From positions 61,852,001-61,916,000 of the forward strand of contig CM070903.1 of the NCBI GenBank assembly GCA_036417435.1: a stretch of DNA of 64,000 bases, read 5' to 3'. Shown here one piece after another: positions 1-10,374 of the stretch. A program made the position numbers and the translations under genes. Position 1 is the first letter of the stretch; every line of letters starts with the position of its first letter. The notes below the pieces were generated by a model. It did not search any database and had not been told where the DNA came from. It worked only from the letters and a program-made list of their open reading frames with translations. Source of the DNA: Inia geoffrensis. Its lineage: Eukaryota; Chordata; Mammalia; Artiodactyla; Iniidae.

Positions 1-346
1 CTAAAGATCTCTCTTCAGCTGTGTGCACTAAGGGTAAAATATCAACAATTAAATTATTTGAAGGAGGCAAATGTTGAAAGGGGAATTTAGTTAAGTCATA
101 GCAGTGTGCCAACTTGGTCTGACTTTCAGAAAGATCACCATAATAAGGAGACCAATAAATAAATTAAAAGTATAAAATATACATCTATGCAGAATCTTAG
201 AACCCCTTCTCTGACACATAAGTCATTAAAGGAAACTTTGTGTCCTGCCTATTAATTCAACATTTAAAATAGAACCCAGTTTTATGGAATAAATTCACAG
301 GTGAGAATTACTGAGTTCCTTTGGATCAGATTTTTCTGTGCTCCAT
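1..346. other. Unique AT-rich DNA, nothing recognised
   Basis: No open frame of useful length and no repeat family that I recognise. Composition is like the rest of the window. Confidence 0.5.
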
Positions 347-394
347 TAAAAACAACAACAAAAACAGCAAATGAATAACAACAACAAAAAACAA
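347..394. repeat. (AAC)n-like simple repeat
   Basis: Runs of AAC/AACA units broken by GCAAATGAAT; an impure trinucleotide tract. Confidence 0.75.
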
Positions 395-428
395 TGGTTC
401 TGGTTGTATGTAATGTATACCACTAATC

Positions 429-660
429 TAGTGTTTCTTAACAGGGGAACAATTTTGTCCTGCACCCCCATCCCTAGGGGACAATTGACAATGTTTGAAG
501 ACAATTTTGATTATCACAACTGAGGGGAGCTATTGGCATCTAGTGGGTAGAGGTCAAGAATACTGCTAAACATCCTAGAGTGCAAAGGACAGTACCGATC
601 TGCCCCCAACAAAGAATTTTCTGGTCCATACTGTCAGTACTGCTGTGTTGAGAAACCCTG
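429..660 (+). mobile_element. MER20 (hAT-Charlie non-autonomous DNA transposon)
   Basis: The segment follows the MER20 consensus almost end to end. It opens with TAGTGTTTCTTAAC, equivalent to the CAGTGGTTCTCAAC terminal inverted repeat. It then has a CCCTAGGGGACAATTGAC block, GGCATCTAGTGGGTAGAGG, AACATCCTAGAGTGCA and CAACAAAGAATTTTCTGG, and closes with GTTGAGAAACCCTG. The length of about 232 bp is close to full length. It encodes no protein; such elements were moved by a hAT transposase in early placental mammals. Divergence is moderate, with no large internal deletion. Confidence 0.9.
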
Positions 661-2057
661 TCTTGATTCTATATACCAGAGACACTGGCCTTGAACCATC
701 AGCTGCATCAACATTTAAGATACTCAGTCTATGGAGTAGTCTGACAGTTGAAGGATACGCCTAGAAGGAATACCACTTTGAATATATAATTGACAAATCT
801 GGATACAGTGCTAAGGGAAGAACTGGTAAAGAAAATAATTGGTGGCTAATTATGCCAAATATAAAAAGATAATTTTACATTACTGAGTAAATCAGATTAA
901 TATTCTTCTTTAATCCCAGGGGGTCTAAAAATAAGAATTATGGACTATGCAATGTTATCCTGACACAGATATTTTGAAACAGTTTATAAAAAGCAGTAAA
1001 CGTGTTTCTTTAAAAAAGATAGCCCAAATGAGGTATGAAGAATTAGAAGTCATTTTTCTAGGTCAGATTTTTTTTCCTACAGATCGGATTTTCCATATGC
1101 ATTCATTCATGCAGATCACAAACTACACTTCTAACACTCGTTCTCTCTGAAGGTAAATCAGGCTAAAACTAGGAGTTTAAGAACCATTTCTGTACAAGAG
1201 AAATTTTCAGCTAAGGGAGCACAACACAAGCTCTAAGGTAGGTGTGAAATTTATTTTTAAATTAAGCCACAACTATTCTGCAAACATTTAACTCAGAACC
1301 ACACCACTGTTAAAGTTTGTTGATTCCATACGAAAGGAAGAACCAACATAAATTAAATTTGAAAATGAAGAAAATAAAATATGTGAAAATTATTTTTAAT
1401 ATGGCTAAAATTCAAATATGCAATATTTTATTCTTTTTACAGGTTTCACCGTCAAAGACAATATGTATATTTTTCCGATGAAAGAGGATGACTGAAATTG
1501 ACATTCAGGTGAGCATCTGGACACTACCAGTATGTGATGTTGCACAAATTTACTCACATCTGGAGCTATCCTCGTGCTTTTGAATTTTATTTTGGTTAGT
1601 GTTACCAGGAGTTAAAATGTATTGAGGGCCTCAGAAAAATTGGCTTTTATTTATTCCCACTTAGAACCCCAGAAGTTGCTCCCTAGTCAGGCACTTCTTA
1701 CTGATGATGAAATCCAAGGTGAAATAACTGGCTTAGCCACAAAGAGAATAGAAAGTCATTCATTTCTGAGCTGCCAATATCTTTTCTTTTCCTTTTTCTC
1801 ATTTTAACTTCTAGATTTAGCTCCAAAACATTTGCTCTTTCTCCCTTAAGGGGAAATTCTAGCGTCAGAAGGTTAGTGGAGGGGAGGGTAGTGATGGGTT
1901 TAGGTTTTCATAGCAGTTCATTTCAAAATGACCAAGAGACCACCACTAAAAACTGTTTCTAGAACAAGGCAAAGGGAGAGATTTAAACATGGCGGGAAAA
2001 AAATGTAAGGAAACAAGAAAGCTCTGGCACTGTGAAAGATTCAGAAAAAAAAAAAAT
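661..2057. other. Unique AT-rich DNA; possible decayed MIR near 1640-1790
   Basis: No coding potential; the short frames at 947 and 1622 lack any recognisable family. Around 1690-1745, 'actgatgatgaaatcc' followed by 'ggcttagccaca' resembles the reversed MIR core (gatgaggaaactga, then a 'cttgcccaaggtcaca' equivalent), but too weakly to call. Confidence 0.4.
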
Positions 2058-2215
2058 TCTGATTTCTGCTCTCAAGATGCTTACAATCTTATTCTAGAGG
2101 GAAAAAAAAAAAAGAATTCCACTTTAAATAACTGAATAACAAAAAGAAACAGTACAGTTAAGTATAACAATGGGTGGTAGAAGCAAAATGCTGTGGGGAA
2201 GCCATGTCTCTTACC
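2058..2215 (-). mobile_element. L2 LINE 3' fragment (antisense)
   Basis: The string 'ctctcaagatgcttacaatct' with 'ttctagaggg' matches the reversed L2 3' end (CCCTCAAGGAGCTTACAGTCTAGTGGG type). It continues into the 'ataactgaataac' and 'atgctgtggggaagcc' stretches expected further into the antisense copy. Strongly diverged and interrupted by A-runs. Confidence 0.5.
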
Positions 2216-2988
2216 TCTTTTCCAACTCAGAGGAAAGAGACAGTGGGTCAAATTCAAGCTACTCTAGTTTTTGATATTAGTTTCATAATACAGCTATAAT
2301 CCCATTACAGAGAACTTCAAGGAACTGTTGACATTTTTTTTTTTCCTGTCCTGTAGTTTATTGTCTCAAGTATTGCTTGAAATACCAGGCTACATGCAGA
2401 GATGTTTGCACTAATGGTATTTGTTGACCTGCATTAAATTAGGGTCAACCTGAATAAACGGAGATGCATGCTACAGGGAACCAGTTAGTCAGATGGTTTG
2501 TAGTTAGGCTTGCATTATTTTTACAATACTTTATTACTTTTAACCTAAAGACTAGACATTATCCTCAAATAATCTTGTTATTATATGAAACAGTAATATT
2601 TATTAAGAATGCCCCTGGAAAGCCCCAAATGGGGATATGCAGAGGAGTATTTACTATGAATTTAATGGAACTTAAACTTCAGGGCCCCTCACTTGCACAG
2701 CCCCTCCCAAGACCCTGTACTTAATTTGTAATCATAATTCTGTATTCTTTTCCTTAAAAAGGGTCCCCGAAATAGTTTAAGCGTCTGGCAAAATCTTCAT
2801 CCACCTTGGGTAGAAAATAATATTGAAGGAATCAAACCTGACTATCCTGAAAGGCCAAGTCAGAGAAGGATACAAAATGTACTTTTACAAGCATATATAA
2901 ATTACATTTCCAAATGTACCCCTCCTATCGTTGCTGTCTTCCACCCCTGGCAAAGGATAGATGCCATCTTACCCACTGTTACAAGGTT
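2216..2988. other. Unique DNA, nothing recognised
   Basis: AT-rich, with one 86-codon frame (2464-2724) that has no recognisable domain. No repeat family identified. Confidence 0.4.
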
Positions 2989-3078
2989 TCTAGACTCTTT
3001 TAATTAGCAATAATCGCGCCTCGAATAAACTCCATTGGCTACGATACTGCCACGGCACAAAACTCTAGACCCTTTTAA
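2989..3078. repeat. Target-site duplication pair around the U4 pseudogene
   Basis: Direct repeats at 2989-3003 and 3064-3078, 14 of 15 bases identical, abutting or overlapping the ends of the U4 copy. The TTTTAA end resembles the TTTTAA/TTAAAA target preference of the L1 endonuclease. Confidence 0.85.
3002..3064 (-). pseudogene. U4 snRNA retropseudogene, 3'-truncated
   Basis: The reverse complement aligns without gaps to nucleotides 1-63 of mammalian U4 small nuclear RNA, with six substitutions (57/63 identical by hand count). It keeps GTGGCAGTATCGTAGCCAAT and GAGGCGCGATTATTGCTAAT, that is, the 5' stem-loop and most of the region that pairs with U6. The remainder of U4, including the Sm site and 3' stem-loops, is absent. 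Imperfect 15-bp direct repeats flank it: TCTAGACTCTTTTAA at 2989-3003 and TCTAGACCCTTTTAA at 3064-3078, differing at one base. Exact 5' start, truncation after nt ~63 and target-site duplications fit the truncated, short-direct-repeat class of snRNA pseudogene made by LINE-type reverse transcription. No proximal or distal sequence element expected of a functional snRNA promoter was seen upstream, so it is not expected to be expressed. Confidence 0.93.
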
Positions 3079-4108
3079 ATAAAATCTGTCTGTTCAGTGA
3101 CTGGGAATAATCACTGTTTAAAATAAAAGATGAAAAATTCAGAGACAGAAGATGATTTCTAAGAGTAAAAAGAGAGACACAAATTTTTTTACATAAATAG
3201 TAATAATTATTATTCATAGCTAAGGGATACATTCATTTGAGAAAAGGAAGGACTTGGAAATTCTCTCAGTACAATTTACAGTAGCACCTATGAAAAGTAC
3301 GGTGAGTTTAGGCAGAGCGTGGGAATTTTTACCACAAGTAACACCACGTGTCTGTTTTTCTGGTTTCTGAAAACCCCAGATAAATCCCACAAGCACCTCT
3401 AAACCCCACCATGGAATTCTGACACTTCTGAGTAAGAAGTTCAGAGGAAAATTAAAACTCTGGATGCACATGTCTGTCTACAGTTTCTCCTATAATGTCT
3501 TGTCCTGCTTTTTAAAGAAAACTGAATAAAAATTAATTCAAAAAATGAATGAAATTATCCCAAATGGAATACTAAATTGAAAAATAGTAGTTAAATTGTT
3601 CATAACCATTTTCTGTTACATTTTTTCCCTCTCTCTCTTAGAAATGGAGTAAGAATCCTTCAAATAAAAAATGTAAAACCCATCCCATTCCATAAAGGGC
3701 CCACTCATGTAAACAGGAAGCTCATTAAAAGCGCTTTTCTTGGTTTCCTGGCAAAACCCACTTTTTATTTTGGTGGCAGCACCTATTAAGTAGAGGACTC
3801 TTTTTGTGGGCAGGGTGAAAAATTAAACATTACAATCCATCAGGCACCCGCTGGATTAGAGTTAGTTGAGCGACTCCTTGACGAGAGTGAACAAGGTAGC
3901 TCTGAGATCAAGGAACAGGCTTTGGTCTAGCCCTGTGCTATAGATGATGGGCTTCTCTGTCCAGCATCACAAATCAGCTCGGAGTTCCAAAAGAGCCAGG
4001 AGACGCCAGTTCATAATAGTGCAAAATGTTTCACATGCACGTTGAACTATTCTCTCATTCCCTTTACATTTAAATACTGTTTTGTTTCTTTCTTTGCTTT
4101 CCCTTTCT
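3079..4108. other. Unique DNA, nothing recognised
   Basis: No repeat or exon recognised. Includes a slightly more GC-rich piece (about 3840-3960) with no open frame of note. Confidence 0.4.
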
Positions 4109-4262
4109 GGGAAGCATTGTAGCATAATGGAAAGAGTATGGGTTTTGGAATTTGAAATCTTGGTTTCTAGTCCCTGCTCTGCCAAATGCTGTGACATCTT
4201 GCCTTCCTGAGCCATCATTTTCTGATCTGTAGAATAGGGGCTAACAATTCTTCCTTAATCAG
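4109..4262 (+). mobile_element. MIR SINE
   Basis: Follows the MIR consensus: 'gtagcataatggaaagagtatgg' for the tRNA-derived head, 'tctggag'-like and 'ccctgctctgcca' blocks, then a 'cctgagccatcattttctgatctgtagaatagggg' core equivalent to CCTCAGTTTCCTCATCTGTAAAATGGGG. Ancient and diverged. Confidence 0.8.
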
Positions 4263-4434
4263 CTCAAATTTTTCAAAGTATATGTAAGCATCACCTGTCT
4301 CAAAAATCAACTGAAGTGAAAATACAAATTTCAGGGCCCTTTTCTGATTCTCTGTAAGTTAGAAAGCCTTGGAATCTGCATTTGAAGCTTGCTACCCAAA
4401 TAATTTTTGTACACACTAAAGTTTTAGGACCACA

Positions 4435-4691
4435 GCAGGTTCTTATTAGTCATCCATTTTATACACATCAGTGTATACATGTCAATCCCAATCTCCCAAT
4501 TCATCCCACCAATCCCACACCCCCCACCGCTTTCCCCCCTTGGTGTCCATGTGTTTGTTCTCTACATCTGTGTCTATTTCTGCCCTGCAAATGGGTTCAT
4601 CTGTACCATTTTTCTAGGTTCCACATATAATAATAATAACCTGCTGTATAAAAAATAATAATAATAAAATTTAAAAAATAAATAAATAAAT
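4435..4691 (+). mobile_element. Young L1 3'-end insertion with 5' inversion (twin priming)
   Basis: Exact 17-bp target-site duplications (AAAGTTTTAGGACCACA, 4418-4434 and 4692-4708) bound this insert. Its right end (about 4639-4691) reads 'aacctgctgtataaaaa' and then an A-rich AATAAATAAATA tail: the 3' terminus of a cetartiodactyl L1 in plus orientation. The rest (4435-about 4629) is the immediately upstream L1 3' UTR in reverse orientation. Its minus strand reads TAGAAAAATGGTACAGATGA, then the G/C-rich segment, then GACTAATAAGAACCTGC. The join lies at 'ccacatata/ataataataa'. Plus-oriented 3' tail joined to inverted upstream sequence between perfect duplications is the signature of twin priming. 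No coding capacity. Confidence 0.88.
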
Positions 4692-5004
4692 AAAGTTTTA
4701 GGACCACACATCCTAACTTGTCTGCGTCAGAATTAAATTAAATCATGTAGGTGAAATTCATTTCAATCTGTTAACTGCAAATCAAGATGTGTATGCTTAG
4801 ATGTTCTCATTAGTGATATTTTCCAGGGTAGCTCAAAGAACCAAAGGAAGGACACAGGACCATTTTCCCAAATATCTTGCTTTGAGCCATTCCTGCCATG
4901 CCAACAGCATTCTGCTTTACCTTCAGTTAGGCAGGTTGGTGGGTTGGTGGGGAGAATAGAGCTGAGAGCTGTGACACAGGCGAGACTTCTGTAGAATTTC
5001 ATTT

Positions 5005-5135
5005 ATGTGACTGTACCTACCCCACAGGGTGATATAAGGATTAATTCCTATTTGGTAATTTACTGTGTGTAAAATGCCTTGAGCCCCTTGGAGGAAAGTG
5101 CTATATAAATGTAAAATAATAATTATAATAATAAT
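5005..5135 (+). mobile_element. MIR-related SINE (MIR3/L3-type 3' end)
   Basis: 'ctacccc acagggtgatataaggatt' matches the MIR core end (CTACCTCACAGGGTTGTTGTGAGGATT). 'tgccttgagccccttggaggaaagtgctatataaatg' followed by (AAT)n is the tail shared by L3/MIR3-type elements. Confidence 0.65.
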
Positions 5136-7489
5136 AACCTCAACTATTTAACTGATCAGTGAATTAGCTAGAAGATTTAGGCTGCCAAGGGACAAGGCTG
5201 AAACCATTATAAGTAGGAACATTTTTACATCATCATATCTCATAACTGTTATCACAGAAAGGGGAAACAAAGGGTGAAAATTAAGATAAATCCATGTTCT
5301 CCACTGATTTAAATGACAGAGGATCACTAGTAATGGTTCATGAAAGCCAGGAAATGCAAAAATGACAGCTGCATTGTAATTCTAACTCAGGCACACATCC
5401 TGAGATTTTATACACTTTGGTCTTTTATTTGTATAGAAAATATCTCATCAGTGCAACATCTAAAATTTAGCATTATTAATGCACTTGATTATGCTTTTGC
5501 TCAGTTGAAATATGTTCATAATTCACCCCTATTGGTAGATAATGGTTTTCCTATATGAAAGGTATTGATGTTATTCTACGAAATTCCAGGTAATATTTGA
5601 ATCAGTTGTTTACAAACAACTTGATTCCTGTGTATCTTCCTAAGAAAACTAGGGATTTTAGGAAACTAAAATATATAGGAGATAACTTTTCTTCCCAGGA
5701 ATAAAATATTTTGGTGCATAAACTTGCATGAGTTCAACTGCCCTCAGTTCTTACATTATTTGTTTTATTTATTTGATTGGCTTTGTGCAGACCCTTCCAC
5801 TAAAAAGCTCAAGGGGCTGAACCCAGAACTTTCATATACTGAACGTGAATCACTTCTTAAACCACAAGAAGCAAAAGAAAAGGCTATAGAAATCTTAATG
5901 GGCAAGCTTCAGATGCTCAAAAGCAATTGTTTAGTTACTCTACTTAGTTATGCATCGTTCAAAACACTTTCTAAATCGGGCAAGAAAGGTTCTTTTGTGA
6001 AGAACAGGCTTTGGGGCCTTGAGCAAGTTTTAAGTTGTTTTATAGCTCACACACACAGTAGTTTCGATGTGTATGTAAAGAGGTACTTCCATGCGACAAA
6101 GTTTGTAGTTGAGTACTGAAAGGGAAATGGAAAGAAACAAAGCAAGGAGAGGAATTGAGCATGTGGTACCTTGTTCTATTTTTAATTAGTAATTCCTAGC
6201 CTCAAAGATTTACACTTTAAAAAAAAATCCAATATTGAGTGTGTAAAAACAGGTGTAGACTAAGGTGAATGAATACCAGAAAATAAAGTTAATCAGTATA
6301 ACTTCAAATTATCTTATAAATTCTAAAATTAAGCTTTACTCTGTCTAAAAGAGGAAGAAGGAAAGACAGACAAAACTAAAAAAAACAGACCTTGCAATGA
6401 ATTTTCTTTGCCTGAAATAATAAATATTAGATATGCCTTCTGATTTATAAAAAGTCATGTGATACCTAATCCCCAACATTACAAAACATTCCAAATGTGA
6501 CGTGTGTTTAAACACATCCATGCATAAACACACATGCACACACACATCAAAAATATCGGTGTTCTAGTATAGCCTTCTTGCTTTAAAGGGCCTCTAAAAA
6601 GGGCAGAAGAAAATGGGTATCTGATAAAATGCTTCTGCTGGGGTCACCAGCAGAAAGCAAATCAAGTGCTGCCAATAATCATTTCTATTACAAATGTTTT
6701 TAAAATCCATCTTTTCTTTACATATACTTTTTCCTTTGGTATAGCTAATATGGTGGACAATGTCCCGGTCTTCTAGTCACATTGGAGTTTCTTGCCCATG
6801 CATCACAAGCTCAGCTGCACTCATCAACGTGGAAAAGCTGACAGCACTGTCTGAAAGACACAGCTTGGGATAATTGCTCCTTGTAGCTCCCCTGTCAATG
6901 AATATTACCATATTCTTCTCACGAGTAAGGTTACTGTACTTTTTCTCTTTTTTTTTGGATTTCTACACACTTAGCCACTAAGCACATCACTATTCCTTTA
7001 ATGAAATGGATTAAACATGACAGTGTGAACTGTGGCCTAACATTCTCAAGATTCTGTTTTAAAGCCTCTGTGTTCATATTTTTAAAAATAATCTTTGTCC
7101 AGAAGAAGTAAAAATGACAATAATTTTTTACTTGATATTACTGTTTTCTTAAGAAGGTTAACTGAGAAATATCAATCGATAGTCACAAAGCAAAGAAAAA
7201 AAAACACATAAGGCTAGCAAACATACTCTCTTACTGAATTTCTTTCACCTAAATATACAATGGAATCCTCTGACATAATGTGTTTTCTTTCCCTATCATG
7301 TTAGGCTGAAGAACAGTTCTTGGGCAAAAGTAGAAAAACCATGCTTTAAGTCTCCTTGTGATCTACACCTTTGAAATAGTAGCTTCTCTTTAAATTTTAA
7401 ATGCTAGCTCATTAAGAAGGAAAAAATTTCAAAGTACTGCAGTCACTAATAACAACAGCCAGCAGCAACAGCAACAGTAACGATATTAA
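5136..7489. other. Unique AT-rich DNA with a non-convincing 131-codon frame
   Basis: The frame at 5724-6119 is the second longest in the window, but it has no recognisable domain, no promoter context and the AT-driven composition of its surroundings. A short (CA)n run lies near 6533-6546. The stretch 6640-6960 is less repetitive and could be conserved, which cannot be judged here. Confidence 0.4.
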
Positions 7490-7715
7490 CATCAACATTT
7501 ATCAAACTCTTAGATGTCCTAGGCACCACTGTAATCACAGGAATTGACTCATTAAATCTTCACAACAACTCTGCCAGGTAATACTATTATTACTCCCATT
7601 TTATGGATGAGAAAATACAGGCACAGAGAGATTAGAATTTTATGCAAGATCACATAGCCAGTAAGTAGAGGAGCCAGGATTCAAATGGAGGGAGCCAGAC
7701 TCTGCCACATAATGA
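7490..7715 (-). mobile_element. MIR SINE (antisense)
   Basis: Reversed MIR: 'atttatcaaactcttagatgtcctaggcaccactg', 'ttgactcattaaatcttcacaacaactctgccaggtaatactattatt', 'cccattttatggatgagaaaatacaggcacagagag' and 'gatcacatagccagtaagtagaggagccaggattcaaa'. Confidence 0.88.
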
Positions 7716-7814
7716 GTGTTTGACACCATAGGGCCCAGTGCTCCTTACTTCCCCTGAAGCTCTTCCTGAAGTGGCCAGTGATCAGTGTTTACTTCCCTCC
7801 TGAACACTTACACA

Positions 7815-8045
7815 CTTGTTGGCACCTGTGGTTAAAAGCTCAGGATCTGGAGTCATATACAAGAGATTTACCCAAGATACCAGCAGTGCTTAACTCTACC
7901 AGCATCTGTGCCTCAGTTTCCTCCTGTGTAAAACAGTAACATTAATACCAATGTCATGTAGTTGTTGTGAAGGTTAAATGCAATAAAGCACATTAGAGCT
8001 CAACGGAGGGTCAATGCTTAATAAATGTTAACTTCATTATTACTG
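7815..8045 (+). mobile_element. MIR SINE
   Basis: Plus-strand MIR: 'gttaaaagctcaggatctggagtc', 'tgcctcagtttcctcctgtgtaaaacagtaa', 'tagttgttgtgaaggttaaatg' and a 3' end 'caatgcttaataaatgtta'. Confidence 0.88.
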
Positions 8046-8064
8046 CTTTTTATCTCTTAATATA

Positions 8065-8172
8065 TATGAACCCTTTCCCCAGTTAGACTGTATTTCTTTT
8101 CAGAGAAACTGTCAATATGAATCCTCATTGTTTTGTGTTGGGCTTTCCAATTGTTTAATATATGTTGTTGAA
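8065..8172 (+). mobile_element. L2 LINE 3' fragment
   Basis: 'ccccagttagactgtatttctttt' and a 'ttgtttaatatatgttgttgaaat' end resemble the L2 3' terminus (CCCCACTAGACTGTAAGCTC ... CAATAAATGTTTGTTGAA). Weak match. Confidence 0.4.
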
Positions 8173-8174
8173 AT

Positions 8175-8240
8175 CTTAGATGTCCTAGGTACCACTGTAA
8201 TAACATGTTAACTCTTCACAACAATTCTATGGGGTAATAT
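8175..8240 (-). repeat. Locally duplicated MIR fragment
   Basis: CTTAGATGTCCTAGG, then ACCACTGTAAT and CTTCACAACAA, repeat the segment at 7509-7584 with few differences and a ~10-base deletion. The shared bases include positions where both depart from the MIR consensus. Confidence 0.6.
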
Positions 8241-8282
8241 ATTTATTTATAATATTATAAGTAATATAATATTTATACCAGT

Positions 8283-8488
8283 ATCTAAAATTTAGTGAGC
8301 ACTTAGTATCTGTCAGGAACTCTGCCAAGTGCATTATGGCATTAGCTCATGCAATTCTCCCCAATTCTCTGAACTAGGCACTTTCAAAATCTCCACTTTA
8401 CACAGGAGGAAACTGAGGCTCACAGAGGTCACACAGCTAAGTGTTCAAGAATGTGAACCTCTAACCATAGCCCTATACTACCTGCTAA
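8283..8488 (-). mobile_element. MIR SINE (antisense)
   Basis: 'tagtgagcacttagtatctgtcaggaactctgccaagtgc', 'ctccactttacacaggaggaaactgaggctcacagagg' and 'tcacacagctaagtg' are the reversed MIR core and head. A short L2/MIR-like tail (TATTCAATAAATATTTGAGC) follows at about 8500-8526. Confidence 0.87.
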
Positions 8489-8611
8489 AGAATGAATGTA
8501 AGGTAGGTATTCAATAAATATTTGAGCCTGATGATGAACTGACTATATTCTTAATTATTTCTGTTGCCAGAAAACTGTGCTTAAAGCAAACTAATGTGGC
8601 CTAGCCAATAT

Positions 8612-8690
8612 CATTCATTCATTAGTTAACTATTAAAAAGAGATTACTGTGTGCTAGGTACATGCCAAATACCGGCAATAAAAAGAAAAT
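8612..8690 (-). mobile_element. L2 LINE 3' terminal fragment (antisense)
   Basis: 'attcattcattagttaac' and 'ttactgtgtgctaggtacatgcc' match the reversed L2 terminus (TTCATTCATTCAACAAATATTTATTGAGCACC...TATGTGCCAGGCA). Confidence 0.55.
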
Positions 8691-9704
8691 ACTACGGATC
8701 TAAAATTTTCTTATCAAAAGCAATTAAGGATTTAATATAATTTCACTTACCATCATTTCTATGTCAACTCATAAAAAATCAAACTTCTTCCTCTCTCCCT
8801 TTCCCTCCCTGCCCACTCTTCCTTATTCCTTCTTTTAAACCCAAGTTTCATGGTATTAAATTTATAAAGATTTTTGCCAATAAGAAGCTTATATGTCAAG
8901 GCAAGGAACCATTTTAATTATATTTACTCTTCATTTTGAGAATATTTCTTTTTCATATCTGACAAAGACTTTTGAAGTGACTAAAGAAAGGCAAAGCAAC
9001 CTGATTTTAAAAAAAAATTCTTTCATGTACAATCTTTTTTCTGTAATAGTCTCATAACAGCTTCGAAATTTTAAAAGAAGGTTTTAGCTGTTTTTGTTCT
9101 TTTCAAATTGGGAAAATTTGATTTTTTTCTTCACATGTTTAGATAACCTTTAAAATCAACAAACAAGAAATAAGAACATATTCAATTTTAAAAATACACT
9201 CTTCATTGGTGCCTTGGCATCATCAACTAATGTGAGCATCACTCTGAAAACTGTGTTTCTATTCCTTTTTTAAAAAAGAGCTGAAAAATGCACCCACAGA
9301 ACTCACACAAAACCAAGCCTACTATCTTAAGGAGAGAAAAAGTTTAAGGGCAATGGGAGACCATAACCATTGCTATTAACAAACTCTCCAATCAGCTAGC
9401 AGATTTTGTCAACATTTCCTTCACCTCCACACTGAAGGTATTTCATTTTGTCTGTGAATTAAAAAAAAAAACAAATTAAGGGTTTAGGTGGATAATTCTA
9501 AAGTCAGTAGTCTTCAGGTTTACTTTGCAGAATTATTATTTCTTATGTATGACTTTAAGTTGTACGGAGTTTATAATAAAAGCCTCCTGAAATTCTGTCA
9601 TTAAATGGCTCAATTATGCAGAATTATTTAAAATGTAATGCCGAAGAAGAACATTTTATACTTATCTAGAGTGCATACACATAAGAATGACCTTAGGAAA
9701 TTAG
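8691..9704. other. Unique AT-rich DNA, nothing recognised
   Basis: Contains a pyrimidine-rich patch at about 8780-8830 and short A-runs. No repeat family or exon recognised. Confidence 0.4.
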
Positions 9705-9795
9705 TTTAATTCATTAATTCATTAAAGGTACATTTATTGTATATCTGCTATGTGCTAGGCATTATGATGGACAATAAAAATAAAAAGAGCAATCA
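9705..9795 (-). mobile_element. L2 LINE 3' terminal fragment (antisense)
   Basis: 'attcattaattcattaaaggtacatttattgtatatctgctatgtgctaggcattatg' is the reversed L2 end. Confidence 0.7.
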
Positions 9796-9884
9796 AATTG
9801 ATCTGAAAAATAGTAGGGGGCATATAGATGCTGCTGGTGAGAGAGAACAGAGATGAGCTAATAAAGTGATTATAATCACAGCTT

Positions 9885-9998
9885 CCATGAGCTGAGGGCC
9901 TATCACATATCGAGGGAATGTACTAGGGCTTTATATGAAGCACTTCACACCAATGCTGCAGGATAGGTATAATAATCTTCTCACAGATAACAAACCAA
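9885..9998 (-). mobile_element. MIR SINE fragment (antisense)
   Basis: 'gagctgagggcctatcacatatcg', 'gctttatatgaagcacttcacacc' and 'ggataggtataataatc...cacagataac' resemble the 3' half of a reversed MIR. Confidence 0.55.
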
Positions 9999-10009
9999 AT
10001 GGTTGATGG

Positions 10010-10145
10010 ATTATAAAGGGCTTTGTAATGACATACAAAAAAGTTTAGATTTTATTTTATATGTAATGAGGAAACATTTTCAAGGTGAGGAATGATAGGA
10101 TTGAAGTTTTGTTTTAGAAAGATAACTTTGGTGTTGCATTCATTT
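10010..10145 (-). mobile_element. L2 LINE internal fragment (antisense)
   Basis: 'aaagggctttgtaatgacatac', 'tttagattttattttatatgtaatgaggaaacattttcaaggtgagg' and 'ttttagaaagataactttgg' match the reversed L2 block that typically reads GGGCCTTGTAGGCCATGGTAAGGA ... GGAAGCCATTGGAGGGTTTT. Confidence 0.6.
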
Positions 10146-10374
10146 TTGTATATTACCACTTTCCCTGGCTAAAATGTCCACCACATCAAGATATGATATT
10201 TTAGGTGGAACTGTGTGATTCTCTAACTAATCCAGAGTTTATCACCAATAGAGCCCCGTATGAATTAAGTACTACATGGTTTCTGGAAAACATAGATTGG
10301 ATATCACTATTCTTTAATTTTTAAAAAGTCACCTTTAATGATTCCCATTAATTAACCAATAGAACTCTATTCTG

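Noticed and set aside
3002..3064. Functional U4 snRNA gene
   Set aside because: Only nt 1-63 present, no Sm site, and no snRNA promoter elements recognised.
5724..6119. 131-codon open frame on the plus strand
   Set aside because: No recognisable domain, biased by AT-rich composition, no promoter or splice context; length is within chance expectation for 64 kb.
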